Positions 16,478 to 28,999 of a stretch of DNA of 64,000 nt are shown here, in pieces. A model generated the notes under the pieces. The model was not told where the DNA came from. It did not search any database and saw only the letters and a program-made list of their open reading frames with translations. The position numbers were made by a program, and so were the translations under genes. Origin of the DNA: Microtetraspora malaysiensis (GTDB lineage Bacteria > Actinomycetota > Actinomycetes > Streptosporangiales > Streptosporangiaceae); the NCBI RefSeq assembly GCF_001528665.1, contig NZ_BBYJ01000009.1, positions 186,001 through 250,000 of the forward strand, read 5' to 3'. Every line of letters starts with the position of its first letter. Position 1 is the first letter of the stretch.

Positions 16478-18300
16478 ATGACGGTGCCGCCTCTTGAATT
16501 CGCCGCAGGATTCCCGCCCGGCACGCGGGAGCAGTGGCGCACGCTCGCGCTCGGAGTCCTCAGGAAGTCCGGCGTCCTCCCCGAGGACGCCGTCCCCGCC
16601 GCCGCGGAGGAGGCGCTGTCCTCCACGACGTACGACGGCGTGACGATCGCCCCCCTCCACGACGCCTCGGACCTGCCCGGCGCCCCGCGCGTCGTACGGC
16701 CCGCCCGTCCCTGGGACGTACGGCAGCGCCACGCGCACCCGGACCCGGCGGTCACCAGGGAGGCGGTCCTGGCCGACCTGGAGAACGGCGTCACCTCCAT
16801 CTGGCTGGACCTGACCTCCATCGGCCCCGAAGCGCTGCCGCGGGTGCTCGACGGGGTCTACCTCGACCTCGCCCCGGTGGTTCTGGAGGCGGGCGACCGG
16901 GCGCATGAGGCGGCGCCCGCGTTCCTCGACCTGCTCGCCGAGCGCGGCGTGACCCCTCCCGGCGGCAACCTCGGCCTCGACCCGCTCGGCGCCCGCGCCC
17001 GGGCGAGCGCCGCGCCCGGATTCGACCTCGGACGCGAGGACGCCTTCCCCCGCGCGACCGATGCGGCCAGTGATCTTCTGCGGCGTTGCGCGCGCGACTT
17101 CCCGGCGTTGCGGACGTTCGTCGTCGACGCCCTGCCGTACCACGACGCGGGCGCGGGCGACGCCGAGGAGCTGGGCTGCTCGATCGCCACGGGCGTCGCC
17201 TACCTGCGGACGATGACCGCCGCGGGGCTCTCCGCCGTGCAGGCGCTCGGGCAGCTCGAGTTCCGCTACGCGGCCACCGCCGACCAGTTCCTCACGATCG
17301 CCAAGCTCCGCGCCGCGCGGCGGCTGTGGGCCCGGGTGGCGGAGGTCGTCGGCGGCCCCGGCGAGCAGCTCCAGCACGCGGTGACCTCCTCGGCGATGAT
17401 GACCGAGAGGGACCCGTGGGTGAACATGCTCCGCACCACGCTGGCCTGCTTCGGGGCGGGGGTCGGCGGCGCGGACGCGGTGACCGTGCAGCCGTTCGAC
17501 GCCGTCCTCGGCCTGCCGGACGCGTTCGCCCGGCGCATCGCCCGCAACACGCAGTCGCTTCTCCTTGAGGAGGCGGGCGTGGCGCGCGTCCTCGACCCGG
17601 CGGGCGGCTCCTGGTACGTGGAGCGGCTCACCGCCGACCTGGCCGAGAGCGCCTGGGCGTGGTTCCAGGAGATCGAGCGCGCGGGCGGGATGGCCGTCGC
17701 TCTCGAGCGGCTCGTCCCTGAGCGGCTGGCCGCCACCCGCGCCAGGCGCGCGGACTGCGTCGCCCACCGCCGCGACCCGATCACCGGGGTCAGCGAGTTC
17801 CCCAACCTGACGGAGCGGCTGCCGGAGCGCGAGCCGGGCCACGGCCTCGCCGGCGCCCCCTCCGGCGCGGGGCTGCCCCGCGTCCGGTACGCCGAGGAGT
17901 TCGAGGCGCTGCGCGACCTCGCCGACGCCCAGGACGAGCGGCCCACCGTGTTCCTCGCCACGATCGGGCCGGTCGCCGTGCACACGGCGCGCGCGTCGTT
18001 CGCGGCCAACCTCTTCGCGGCCGGCGGCGTCGCCACCGTGACCAGCGGGCCGGGCACCGACGCCGCCGCCATCGCCGCCGCGTTCCGCGACGCCGGCACG
18101 CCGGTCGCCTGCCTGTGCTCCAGCGACCGCATGTACGGCGAGCACGCCGAGGCGGTGGCGGCGGCGCTCCGCGAGGCGGGGGCTCGGCGCGTGTGGCTGG
18201 CCGGGAAGGGCGAGTATGAGGGAGTGGACGACCGTGTGTACGCCGGCTGTGACGCGCTCGGCGTGCTCCGCACGACCTTCGACGATCTGGGAGTGACCCG

Positions 18301-18304
<4 letters not shown>
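16478..18304 (+). CDS. mutA: Methylmalonyl-CoA mutase small (beta) subunit
   Basis: 608 aa. It resembles the large subunit over the TIM-barrel part, including a conserved barrel stretch [20 protein letters not shown] (about residues 263-282) and the helix [20 protein letters not shown]. The C-terminal B12-like domain lacks the DxHxxG cobalamin ligand motif, as in all beta subunits. It heterodimerises with MutB to interconvert methylmalonyl-CoA and succinyl-CoA. A TAGCAT -10 element at 16465-16470 ends 7 nt before the ATG and there is no RBS, so the message is probably leaderless. The stop overlaps the mutB start (ATGA). No cobalamin riboswitch is seen in the 75-bp upstream gap. Confidence 0.93.
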
Positions 18305-20414
<2,110 letters not shown>

Positions 20415-20418
<4 letters not shown>

Positions 20419-21386
20419 CCATGGGGAACGCGCTCAACGACTACGTCACCGGAGTGCTGGCGGGCGACCGGCGGTGGATCGCCCGCTCCATCACGCTGGT
20501 GGAGTCCACTCGCGCCGACCACCGCGACCTCGCGCAACGCCTGCTCGCCGAACTGACCCCGCACGCGGGGAAGGCTCGGCGGGTGGGCGTCAGCGGGGTG
20601 CCGGGGGCCGGGAAGTCCACGTTCATCGAGGCTCTCGGCACCCACCTCACCGGGCGCGGGCACCGCGTGGCGGTGCTCGCCGTCGACCCGTCGTCGCGGC
20701 GCTCGGGGGGCAGCATCCTGGGCGACAAGACACGGATGGCGCGGCTGGCCACCGATCCGAACGCCTTCATCCGGCCGTCCCCCACCGCGGGCACCCTCGG
20801 CGGCGTCGCCGCGGCCACCCGGGAGGCGATGGTCGTCGTCGAGGCGGCCGGCTACGACATCGTGCTCGTGGAGACCGTCGGCGTCGGGCAGTCCGAGACC
20901 GCCGTCGCCGACATGGTCGACACGTTCCTCCTGCTCACGCTCGCCCGTACGGGCGACCAGCTCCAGGGCATCAAGAAGGGCGTCCTGGAGCTGGCCGACG
21001 TGATCGCGGTCAACAAGGCCGACGGCGAGCACGAGGTGGCCGCGCGCCAGGCCGCGCGCGAGCTCGCCGGGGCGCTGCGGTTCCTGCGATCCGGGGAGAC
21101 GGCCCCGGTCCTGACCTGCAGCGGGCTGACCGGCGCCGGGCTGGAGGAGCTGTGGAAGCACGTCGTACGCCACCAGGAGAGCATCGACCTGGCGGGCAAA
21201 CGGCGTCGCCAGCAGGTCGAGTGGACGTGGGCGCTGGTGCGTGACCGGCTGCTCGCCCGGCTGCACGAGAAGACCGCCTCGATCGCCCCGGAGATCGAGC
21301 GGCAGGTGCTCGACGGGAGCCTCACGCCCGGCCAGGCCGCGGACCGGATCCTCGCCGTATTTTCGGGTCCGGCCGGGGATTTGTGA
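20415..21386 (+). CDS. meaB: MeaB/ArgK-type GTPase, methylmalonyl-CoA mutase chaperone
   Basis: 323 aa from GTG 20415, whose GTGA overlaps the mutB stop; ATG 20421 is an alternative start two codons in. G1 is [10 protein letters not shown] (about residues 57-66), followed by the SIMIBI signature [19 protein letters not shown]3-like [10 protein letters not shown], and G4 NKAD (about residue 197). MeaB proteins guard mutase from inactivation and gate adenosylcobalamin delivery. The operon position right behind mutAB supports this over the old ArgK kinase name. Confidence 0.95.
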
Positions 21387-21518
21387 CAAGCGGGACGCAT
21401 GATTTCCTCCCAGGTGTTATAGACCGCTACCCCCAGGTGAGGAGCGCCGCCGGCGCGCGGATTTCCGCGCAGGTTGTGATGCCACCATGGCCCCGTTGTC
21501 GACGAACGGGGAGGCACC

Positions 21519-23468
21519 ATGCATCACGACCCGCTGCTGCCGCCGGCGGTGGCACGCGCGCTCGAGGAGTACGGCGCGCTGCTGGCCGAGCACGGTCTCA
21601 CCTGGGGTGAACCGCCGCTCGACTACGTCCGGATGATGACCTTCCTTCGGTTTCCGAAGGAGGCCGAGCGGATGTCCGTGGCCCCCGGAGCCGACCTCGA
21701 CGCCGCCTTCCGGGATGTGCTCGGCGAGACCCTGCCGGACGGGCTCGTCGCCCTCCGGGTCACCCCGCACGGCCACCACTTCGACCCCGGGACGGTTCAC
21801 GCGGTGGTGGCCGCCCGCCCGGTCGAGGTCACCCTCGTCGTCGACTCCTCGCGCGACGCCGCGACCGCCGTCACCGTGGACGGCAGGCCGCATGAGATCG
21901 CGGCCCGCGGCGCGCTGCTGGTGGACGTCCGCAGCGACTCCCACGTGACCGTGGACGGCGTTCCGGTGGACCTGTCCCCGCTCCGCCGCCATGCCGTGCC
22001 GTCGCGGCTGCGCCTGCGCGCCGGCTTCCCCTGCCGGTGGAGCGTGACATCGAAGGGCGGCCAGGGCTGGTACCCCGAAGGCGTGCCGCGCCGTCTCGAC
22101 TACCACGGCCGGCCGTTCTTCCACGGCGACGACCTCGTGCTCGACGTCCCGGCCGAGCCCCTCACCGTCCAGGTCACCCGGGGCATGGAGTACGACTGGG
22201 CCGAGACGACCGTCCTGCCCGAGCCGTGGGGGGAGACGCGCGTCGAGCTGACCCCCGAGCGGATCTACGACGCCGCCGCCCGCGGCTGGTACGGCGCCGA
22301 CCTGCACGTGCACCTCAACTGGGCCGGCGACCTGGTCGCCCCGCCCGCCGCGGCCGCGCTGATGCAGCACGGCGAGGACCTGCACGTGCTCAACCTCGTC
22401 GCGGGCAACGTCTCCGGCGAGCGCGTCTACGACCGGGAGGCGCTCCAGCACTGGGCCGGACGCGACCTGCCCTGGTCGGACGCCGGGCACATCGCCCGGA
22501 TGGGCGTGGAGTACCGCAACGACCTGTTCGGGCACGTGCACGCGTTCGGGGTGACCGCCCCGCCCATGCGGTACCACACCGGCTTCGGCAGCGAGGCCGA
22601 CTGGCCGCCGAACGGCGCCGCCTGCGGTGAGATGCGGGAGACGGGTGCGGTGCTGGGCTACGCCCACCCCTTTCACCGCTCCATCGCCACGCCGGAGGAC
22701 ATCATCGCCGAAGGCCGCAGGAACTGTTCGGCCAGGGCGGTCGTGGTCGACGCCGCGCTCGGCCTGGTGGACGGCATGGAGCTGCTGCACTTCTCCGACA
22801 TCGAGGGCACGGTCGAGGTCTACCGGCGGCTGATCGGTGCGGGCAACCGGCTCACCGCGCTGGCCGGCACCGACTCCATGCTCTCGTTCACCCGGCAGGA
22901 GACCGTGTCCAGCCCGCCCGGCTGGGAGCGCGTCTACGCCCGGCTCGATGGCCCGCTCACCGCGGAGGCGTACGCCACGGCGGTGCGGCGCGGCCGTACC
23001 TTCGCGACCACCGGGCCGTGGCTGGAGCTGTCGGTGGACGGCCACCAGATCGGCGACATCCTGAATCTGTCCCCGGGGGACCGGGTGACGGTGCGGGCCG
23101 GGGCGATCGGACCCGAGGTGGAGCGGGTCGAGATCCGCACCGCGGACGGCGTGCTCGCCGAAGGCGGCGGAGGCGAGCTGACCGCCGTGCTCACCGTGAC
23201 CGAGCCGACGTACCTCGTCGCGGTCGCCTCCGGCGGCGGCCACCGCCGCTCCCTGCACCGGCAGGTGTACGCGCACACCAGCCCGATCTATCTGGACGTG
23301 GGCGGACGGCACGTCGCCAGGGGCGAGGACGTCCGCTGGTGCCTGCGCTGGCTGGTCCTGCTGGAGGAACTGGTGCGCGGGCAGGCCCGGCTGGAGGGCG
23401 AGGGGCAGCTCCGCGACCACCTTGACCTCATCGAGAAGGCACGCGCGGTCTACCGGGCCCGCCTCTGA
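21519..23468 (+). CDS. CehA/McbA family PHP-type metallohydrolase
   Basis: 649 aa from ATG 21519 with GGGGAGG a few bases upstream. The N-terminal 260 residues are beta-rich. The PHP-like metal site starts with GADLHVHLNWAGD (about residues 263-275), continues with GHVHAFGV (about 345) and YAHPFHR (about 384), and ends near LAGTDS (about 450), the usual Asp ligand. CehA/McbA enzymes include carbaryl hydrolase, but most family members have unknown substrates. It begins 130 bp after meaB in the same direction; a functional link is not implied. A perfect hairpin terminator follows. Confidence 0.8.
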   Translation: MHHDPLLPPAVARALEEYGALLAEHGLTWGEPPLDYVRMMTFLRFPKEAERMSVAPGADLDAAFRDVLGETLPDGLVALRVTPHGHHFDPGTVHAVVAARPVEVTLVVDSSRDAATAVTVDGRPHEIAARGALLVDVRSDSHVTVDGVPVDLSPLRRHAVPSRLRLRAGFPCRWSVTSKGGQGWYPEGVPRRLDYHGRPFFHGDDLVLDVPAEPLTVQVTRGMEYDWAETTVLPEPWGETRVELTPERIYDAAARGWYGADLHVHLNWAGDLVAPPAAAALMQHGEDLHVLNLVAGNVSGERVYDREALQHWAGRDLPWSDAGHIARMGVEYRNDLFGHVHAFGVTAPPMRYHTGFGSEADWPPNGAACGEMRETGAVLGYAHPFHRSIATPEDIIAEGRRNCSARAVVVDAALGLVDGMELLHFSDIEGTVEVYRRLIGAGNRLTALAGTDSMLSFTRQETVSSPPGWERVYARLDGPLTAEAYATAVRRGRTFATTGPWLELSVDGHQIGDILNLSPGDRVTVRAGAIGPEVERVEIRTADGVLAEGGGGELTAVLTVTEPTYLVAVASGGGHRRSLHRQVYAHTSPIYLDVGGRHVARGEDVRWCLRWLVLLEELVRGQARLEGEGQLRDHLDLIEKARAVYRARL

Positions 23469-23471
23469 CCG

Positions 23472-23518
23472 CCCTCGCCGCGGGCCCTTCCCGGTGAGGT
23501 CAGCCCGCGGCGAGGGCC
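23472..23518. terminator. Bidirectional hairpin terminator
   Basis: Perfect 15-bp inverted repeat, 23472-23486 with 23504-23518, loop 17 nt, between convergent genes. The right arm overlaps the last codons and stop of the minus-strand gene. Confidence 0.7.
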
Positions 23519-25260
23519 TGCGCTATCGCCCGCGCCACGGTGAGGGCGCCGGCCAGGCTCTCTTTGGCGCCCATCAGGGTGGACTTGGGAGAGTTCAGCG
23601 GCGTACCCTCCGGCCGGTCGGCGCCGAAGAAGTCGACCGTGACGACCGCCGAGCCGTACCGCACGGCCACCTGGCCGATCCCAGCGTGCACGGTGGGCGT
23701 CCGGTTGGTCCGGTATTGGCGGAAAGCCGCGTCGCCCAGGCCCTTGATGTCGGTCGACGTGTACCAGAACATGCCGCCGAAGCCGCTCTTGGCCATCCTC
23801 CGGCCCTCGGCCCGCTGGTCGATGAACCGGTTCTTCGCGCCGTCGGGGTCCTCGGTGCCGACCCGGTTCGTGAAGCGCTGGACGGTGATCATCACGCTGC
23901 GCAGCCGCGTCTTCGCCCCCGCGGGGAACTCGCGGTTCATCCAGACGCAGTCGGTGCTGGTGGACGAGGCGTCCTGGATCTGGGTCGCCTTCTGGGTGGC
24001 CTGCGGCACGTAACGCTGCGCGACCGCCGACACCTGCTCACAGAAGGCGGGCATCGCGATCGGGGTGGGCGACGGGGAGGCGGTGGCCGACGGCGACGCC
24101 TCGGGGGTCGAGCCGGCGGCGTCCGTCCCGCCCGGATCGCCTGTCGTGCTCACCGGGCCGCGGCCGTTTCGCCACGTCGTCACCGACGCCGCGACCTCGC
24201 CCAAGAGCGTGGCGGCCTCGCGCAGCGCGTTCTCCTCGGTCACCCCCTGAACGCCGTCCGTGGAGAAGATCGGCGCGTCCTTGCGCTGCTGGCTCGCCTG
24301 GTATTTCACCTCGATCACCACGTCGCCGACGCGGCCGATCGCCTGCCCGTAGGAGTACATGTTGTTGCTGCTCTTGGCGTCCCGCGCCCACGTGTAGCGG
24401 GCGAACGCCTCCTCGCCGACGCCGGACAGGGTGCGCACCTTGGAGCTGTAGTTCTCCTTGGTCGAGTGGGTCTCGGCGTACTTGCCCCCCGTCAGTTCGG
24501 CGTCGTAGGAGTTGCGGGCGACGCGGACGGCGGTGAGCTCGCCGTCCGCCTCGTAGCGGGTCAGCTCGATCTCGATGCTCCGGGAGCGGACGTACTCGCC
24601 GAAGGAGAAGTTGTCGTTGCGCAGGGTGCAGACCCAGCTGATGTAGCCGGTGTCATCCCGGTGGTCGCGGGTGTCCTTGGTGCTCTTCGCCTGGGGGACC
24701 AGCCGTTCCACGGTGGCGTGGCGCGGCATGGCGCACGCGTCCGGCGCGGCGAGCGTGGCACGCGGCGAAGACGTGGAGCCCGCCGGGCGCGCGGCGGCGT
24801 CGTCGTCCCTTTCACGGAACACGAAGAAGGCGGTCGCGGCAGCGGCGGCGGCCAGCGCGGTCCCGGCGGCCACCGCCGGGACCAGCTTGCTACGGCGGCG
24901 CGGGGGGATCGGCGCGACCAGCGCGCCCAGCCCCGTCGGCCCCGTCGGCGCGCCGGGCAGGCCGGGGCCCGCCGGTCCGCCCGGTCCGTTCTGGCCGTTC
25001 TGGCCGTTCTGCCCGTTCGCCGCGTACGGCCACGAAGGCGGGGACAGGGGGCCGCCGGGCGTGCCGGGTGCCATGGGGCCCGGAGCCGCTCCGTTCGGCC
25101 AGGGCGGCGCGGAGCCCGGGACCGGGCCATTGGGCCAGGACGGCACGGCTCCCGGAGGCGGGCCGTCCGGCGGCGGGCTCGGGTGGCCGGGCCAGGGCGT
25201 CATGGGACGGCCGTCCTCGGCCTCGTTCGGATCGCGGGGGCCGTTTTCCTGGCTGTCCAT
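23500..25260 (-). CDS. Pro-rich transmembrane protein with two kinase-type extracytoplasmic domains
   Basis: 586 aa from ATG 25260 with GAGGAG at spacing 6. Residues 1-115 are a Pro/Gly/Asn-rich cytoplasmic tail with an NGQ triplet repeat. One membrane segment lies near 125-148 (LVPAVAAGTALAAAAA). Two extracytoplasmic domains follow, about 170-350 and 395-586. Each opens with a Cys motif (DACAMPRHATVERLVPQA; AFCEQVSAVAQRYVPQA) and has a second Cys about 30 residues later (VCTL; DCVW). The same layout forms the outer part of both upstream kinases, so this looks like a kinase-less companion. It sits 17 bp after the second kinase gene. Function unknown; resembles the DUF3558-like class of exported actinomycete domains. 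Confidence 0.75.
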   Translation of the reverse strand: MDSQENGPRDPNEAEDGRPMTPWPGHPSPPPDGPPPGAVPSWPNGPVPGSAPPWPNGAAPGPMAPGTPGGPLSPPSWPYAANGQNGQNGQNGPGGPAGPGLPGAPTGPTGLGALVAPIPPRRRSKLVPAVAAGTALAAAAAATAFFVFRERDDDAAARPAGSTSSPRATLAAPDACAMPRHATVERLVPQAKSTKDTRDHRDDTGYISWVCTLRNDNFSFGEYVRSRSIEIELTRYEADGELTAVRVARNSYDAELTGGKYAETHSTKENYSSKVRTLSGVGEEAFARYTWARDAKSSNNMYSYGQAIGRVGDVVIEVKYQASQQRKDAPIFSTDGVQGVTEENALREAATLLGEVAASVTTWRNGRGPVSTTGDPGGTDAAGSTPEASPSATASPSPTPIAMPAFCEQVSAVAQRYVPQATQKATQIQDASSTSTDCVWMNREFPAGAKTRLRSVMITVQRFTNRVGTEDPDGAKNRFIDQRAEGRRMAKSGFGGMFWYTSTDIKGLGDAAFRQYRTNRTPTVHAGIGQVAVRYGSAVVTVDFFGADRPEGTPLNSPKSTLMGAKESLAGALTVARAIAQALAAG

Positions 25261-25277
25261 GTGCTCTCCTCGGGGGC

Positions 25278-26843
25278 TCAGGCGCGACCGATCGCTTCCG
25301 CGGTGAGTTTCGCGGCGCGCTCCGCCGTACGCCGGGCGGCGGGGGTGACGGCGGGGCCGTCCAGCTGGTGGTACCGGACTTCGCCGATCATGTTGCCGAC
25401 GCGGAACCAGACCGTGCTGGTGGTGGATTTCTGGAAGGAGTTCGACACGTCCTGCGCGAAGCCCTCGACGCCGGTGCCGGGCACGTCCCGGACCCCGTAC
25501 GTCGTCTCGTGGGACGCGGTCCCCTTCAAGGACGCCTGAACGGAACGGCGGGAGGCGAGGGAGAGCCGGGCGGCCTCCCCGCTGCGCTCGGCCCGGAGCA
25601 GCAGGGTGACGCTGCGCCAGACGATCCCGTCGTGGCGGAACCGCCACGCGCACTCGCCGTCCGCCGCCGAGGTCTCGGTGGCGCCGCCGAGAAGCTCGGT
25701 CGCCTGGGCGTCCGTGAGCAGAGCGCACGGGTCGGGCACCGTGGCGAAAGGAGCCGCGCCGCTCGTGCTCCCTGCTGAAGAGGCGTCCGGCCGCAGGGCG
25801 AGCCAGCCCGCCGTGCCGGTGGCGGCCAGGGCGACGAGCACAATGGACGCGATCAGCAGCGGCCTCCGCTTGGCGGGACGCGCCCTACCGCGCCGCGAGG
25901 GCGCGGTGGGCAGGGTGCCCGACACCGGTGACGACGGGTCGGCCTGCGCGGCGAGCGCACCGGCCGTGGGATGCGCGGCAGGTGCGGGGGCGGCGTCGTA
26001 CGCGGCGACCGCGCGCAAGGCCTCCCGGATCGCGTCCGGGGAGGGACGGGCCGCCGGGTCCTTGGCCAGCATGGCGAGCAGGAGCGGGCCGAGCACGGGC
26101 CCCGCCCGCTCGGGCGCCGGTGCCTGACGCAGCAGGATCGCGGCGGTCACGGCGGCGGCCAGTTCACGCGCGAATGGAGCGCGCCCCTCGACCGCCGTAT
26201 AGAGCGTGGCGCCCAGCGACCACAGGTCGGACGCGGGTGTCGCGGCGCCGCCGGAAAGCCGCTCCGGCGCCGCGTACCCGGGAGAACCCGCCGTGGTGAG
26301 CCAGGCGGCCGTCTCCCGGTCGGCGTCGGGGGCGGATCCGGACGTGTCGCCGGTGGCGGCCGGTAGGGCGATGCCGAAGTCGGCGAGCAGGGCCTGGCCG
26401 TGCTCGTCGAGCAGGACGTTGGCGGGCTTGACGTCTTGGTGCAGGAGCCCCTGGGCGTGCGCAGCCGAAAGGGCGCCGAGGAGGCGGAGCCCGATCTCGG
26501 CGACCCGGCGCGCGGGCAGCGGCCCGCCGTTCTTGATCACATGGTCCAGCGAGCGGCCGCGGATCAGATCCATCACGATCCACGGCCGGTCCCGGTCGAC
26601 GACGACGTCGTGGATGACCACGATGGCCGGATGGTTGAGCCTGGCGGCGGAACGGGCCTCCTGGATCGCCCGCCCCCCGAAGGCGCGCCTGGCCTCGCCG
26701 GTGAGCTCGGGTGGCACGCGGATGTCCTTGACCGCGACGTCGCGGTGCAGCATCTCGTCCCTGGCGCGCCAGACGGTGCCCGCACCGCCTTCGCCGAGGG
26801 TTTCGAGCAGGCGGTATCGACCGGCCAGCAGCACGCCGCTCAT
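25278..26843 (-). CDS. Transmembrane Ser/Thr protein kinase (non-RD)
   Basis: 521 aa from ATG 26843, which overlaps the stop of the upstream kinase (ATGA). The Hanks domain spans about residues 8-265: Gly loop GEGGAGTVW, Lys in VAVKDI, catalytic loop HQDVKPAN, DFGIAL, APE in YAAPERL. The catalytic loop has Gln where HRD kinases have Arg. A membrane segment lies near 326-348, and the outer domain begins PDPCALLTDAQATELLG with a second Cys in ECAWRF. It should phosphorylate Ser/Thr in the cytoplasm in response to something sensed outside. It lies in one operon with a second kinase and the companion gene. Confidence 0.9.
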   Translation of the reverse strand: MSGVLLAGRYRLLETLGEGGAGTVWRARDEMLHRDVAVKDIRVPPELTGEARRAFGGRAIQEARSAARLNHPAIVVIHDVVVDRDRPWIVMDLIRGRSLDHVIKNGGPLPARRVAEIGLRLLGALSAAHAQGLLHQDVKPANVLLDEHGQALLADFGIALPAATGDTSGSAPDADRETAAWLTTAGSPGYAAPERLSGGAATPASDLWSLGATLYTAVEGRAPFARELAAAVTAAILLRQAPAPERAGPVLGPLLLAMLAKDPAARPSPDAIREALRAVAAYDAAPAPAAHPTAGALAAQADPSSPVSGTLPTAPSRRGRARPAKRRPLLIASIVLVALAATGTAGWLALRPDASSAGSTSGAAPFATVPDPCALLTDAQATELLGGATETSAADGECAWRFRHDGIVWRSVTLLLRAERSGEAARLSLASRRSVQASLKGTASHETTYGVRDVPGTGVEGFAQDVSNSFQKSTTSTVWFRVGNMIGEVRYHQLDGPAVTPAARRTAERAAKLTAEAIGRA

Positions 26844-28612
26844 CCCTTCGTGCGCAGCGCGGCGTCGCCCATGCGGGCGACGGAGAGCGCCGCGCTGCGG
26901 ATGTCGTCGTCGGTGGGGGTGGTCGAGAGCGTCGAGTAGGCGGCCTCGACCACGAGGTCGCCCAGCCGGAAGAGCACCACGCCGCCGAACGTGTGGCCCT
27001 GCGCCGTCGTGAACTCGTAGGCGAGCGCCTCGTCTCCCACGCCCTTGACGGGCCGGGGAGCGGTCTGTACGAACGCGATCGGGCGGGTCTGCCCGATCTC
27101 CTTCCACGTCCAGTCGCCCTTGAGCCCCTTGGCGTACTTCTTGGCGAGGCTCTCGTACAGCAGGCCGGAGGACTCCTCGGTCATGGCCCAGGGGTCGGGC
27201 GTGTCGGAGTCCTTCTTCGGGATGAGGCTGATCCCCTCGCCCCTGACCGCCCACTCGCAGCCCGCCCCGGAGACCGCGCCTTTCGGCGCCGGCGCCGTAC
27301 GGACGACCTCGTGGACCTGCTCGGAGGTGAGGAGCGCGCAGAAGTCGACGGGACGCGTGAACGACGGCGCCTTCTGCGCGCTGCCGTCCGGAAGCACGAC
27401 GAACGCCACGGTCGCGGCCACCGCCGCGACCAGGGCCACGACCGCGCCCCCCAGGAGCATGCGCCGTCTCGTGGCCGGGGGATCGGCGGTTCCCGGCGCG
27501 TTCGGCATGCCCGGAGCGGCGGCCCACGGGTCGTGCGGGCCGGGCTGGTGGACGACGTTGTGCGGGTTGGAGGGGTCGGCGACGCCCACCGGATGGCCCG
27601 GCCCTCCCGCGCCCTGCCAGACGGGGTAGCCGGTGACGCCCGCGAACGGCGCGCCGCCCTGGCCGCTCTGCGGCCCCGGATAGCCGGGCCCGGGGGCGAC
27701 CGGCCCCGGCGGGATCGGCTCGTTGTAAGGCCCGGAGGACGCGGGCGGGATCGGCGCCGGAGCGGCCGGGACGGGCGACAGCGTGGGGGAGCGGCCCTCG
27801 GAGATGTCGACGAGCAGCCGGAGCGCGGTCGCGGTGTCTGGCCGTGCCGCGGGGTCGCGGTCCATCATCCACATCAGCAGCGGCCCCAGGGCGCCCGCGC
27901 GGCGCGGCGGCGGGGGAGTCCTGCTGACCAGCGTGGCATGGATCCGCTCGACGGGGCCGCCGTCGTACGCGGGGACGCCCTCGGTCGCGAGATACAGGGT
28001 CGAGCCGAGGGACCACAGATCGGAGGCAGGCCCGCCGGTGGCGCCGTCGAGCCGCTCGGGAGAGATGAAGCCGGGTGACCCGATCGTGGTGTCGGCCGCG
28101 GTCAGCGTGACCTGACCCTCCAGCCGGGCGATGCCGAAATCGGTCAGTATCGTACGCCCGTCCTCGTTGAGGAAGACGTTCGCCGGTTTGACGTCCCGGT
28201 GCTGGATGCCGTGCGCGTGCGCCTCCCGGAGGGCGCCGAGCACCTCCGCGCCCACGCGGGCGGCCCGCTCCGGGGGCAGCGGTCCCCGTTCCTTGACCTC
28301 GTCGGCGAGCGTACGGCCGCGCAGCAGCTCCATGATGATCCATGGCCGCCGGTCTTCGACCAGCACGTCGTGCAGGCTGACGATGCCGGGGTGCCGGACC
28401 CGTGCGGCGGCCCGCGCCTCACGTACGGCGCGTTCGACGGTGTGGGCGCGCTCCGCCTCATCGAGGCCGTCCGGCAGGCGGAGCTCCTTGATCGCGACCT
28501 CGCGTTGGAGCATCTCGTCCCAGGCCAGCCAGACCGTGCCCATCCCGCCACTGCCAAGTTGACGGCGCAGGAGGTAACGAGAGGCGAGTCGTCCCCCAGA
28601 GGACTCGGGCAT
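26840..28612 (-). CDS. Transmembrane Ser/Thr protein kinase (RD)
   Basis: 590 aa. Kinase domain at about residues 10-270 with GSGGMGTVW, IKEL, HRDVKPAN, DFGIARL and SPERL. A Pro/Gly-rich linker (about 275-380) leads to a membrane segment (about 384-406) and an outer domain with FCALLTSEQVHEVV and GCEWAV. There is no RBS. TATCCT at 28619-28624 ends 6 nt before the ATG, so the operon is probably transcribed as a leaderless mRNA from here. It heads a three-gene unit with a second kinase and a kinase-less protein bearing the same outer domain type. Confidence 0.92.
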   Translation of the reverse strand: MPESSGGRLASRYLLRRQLGSGGMGTVWLAWDEMLQREVAIKELRLPDGLDEAERAHTVERAVREARAAARVRHPGIVSLHDVLVEDRRPWIIMELLRGRTLADEVKERGPLPPERAARVGAEVLGALREAHAHGIQHRDVKPANVFLNEDGRTILTDFGIARLEGQVTLTAADTTIGSPGFISPERLDGATGGPASDLWSLGSTLYLATEGVPAYDGGPVERIHATLVSRTPPPPRRAGALGPLLMWMMDRDPAARPDTATALRLLVDISEGRSPTLSPVPAAPAPIPPASSGPYNEPIPPGPVAPGPGYPGPQSGQGGAPFAGVTGYPVWQGAGGPGHPVGVADPSNPHNVVHQPGPHDPWAAAPGMPNAPGTADPPATRRRMLLGGAVVALVAAVAATVAFVVLPDGSAQKAPSFTRPVDFCALLTSEQVHEVVRTAPAPKGAVSGAGCEWAVRGEGISLIPKKDSDTPDPWAMTEESSGLLYESLAKKYAKGLKGDWTWKEIGQTRPIAFVQTAPRPVKGVGDEALAYEFTTAQGHTFGGVVLFRLGDLVVEAAYSTLSTTPTDDDIRSAALSVARMGDAALRTKG

Positions 28613-28999
28613 ATCGGGAGGATAGTGGATCGAGCCTACGTGGACGCTGGGGTAGCAGTGACTGAAGGGATCCTGTTATCTCCGATGCGTGGTCAGCGGT
28701 GGCCGCTGAGCACGACGAGGCGGTGCCCGCCCAGGCGAGCGCGCGCTGTATGGCGACCACGTCGCCGAGCTCCTGGATCAGGCCCTCTACCACGTCGAGC
28801 ACCTGCGGCTCGGACTCGCCGACGACGCCGCGGCCCCTCCTTCGTCGGGCCCACGGCACCGATCCTCTTATAGAGGCGTTCTGGGCCCTTCTTGACCACG
28901 ACCCGAAGGTGTGTTGCGGAGCCGATGCGGGCGCAGGTCCCTTTGATCCCGGCGCCGGCTCCGCAAGTCACTGCTCAGGGGCGCAGAGCACCCCAGCGA
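28613..28999. other. 387-bp gap with a probable coding relic
   Basis: One plus-strand frame around 28735-28830 reads LYGDHVAELLDQALYHVEHL, a helix-like stretch that looks like part of a former protein. It has no start and meets a stop soon after. I do not recognise the family. The part nearest 28613 carries the kinase promoter (minus strand). No hairpin terminator is evident downstream of the secreted gene's stop. Confidence 0.4.
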
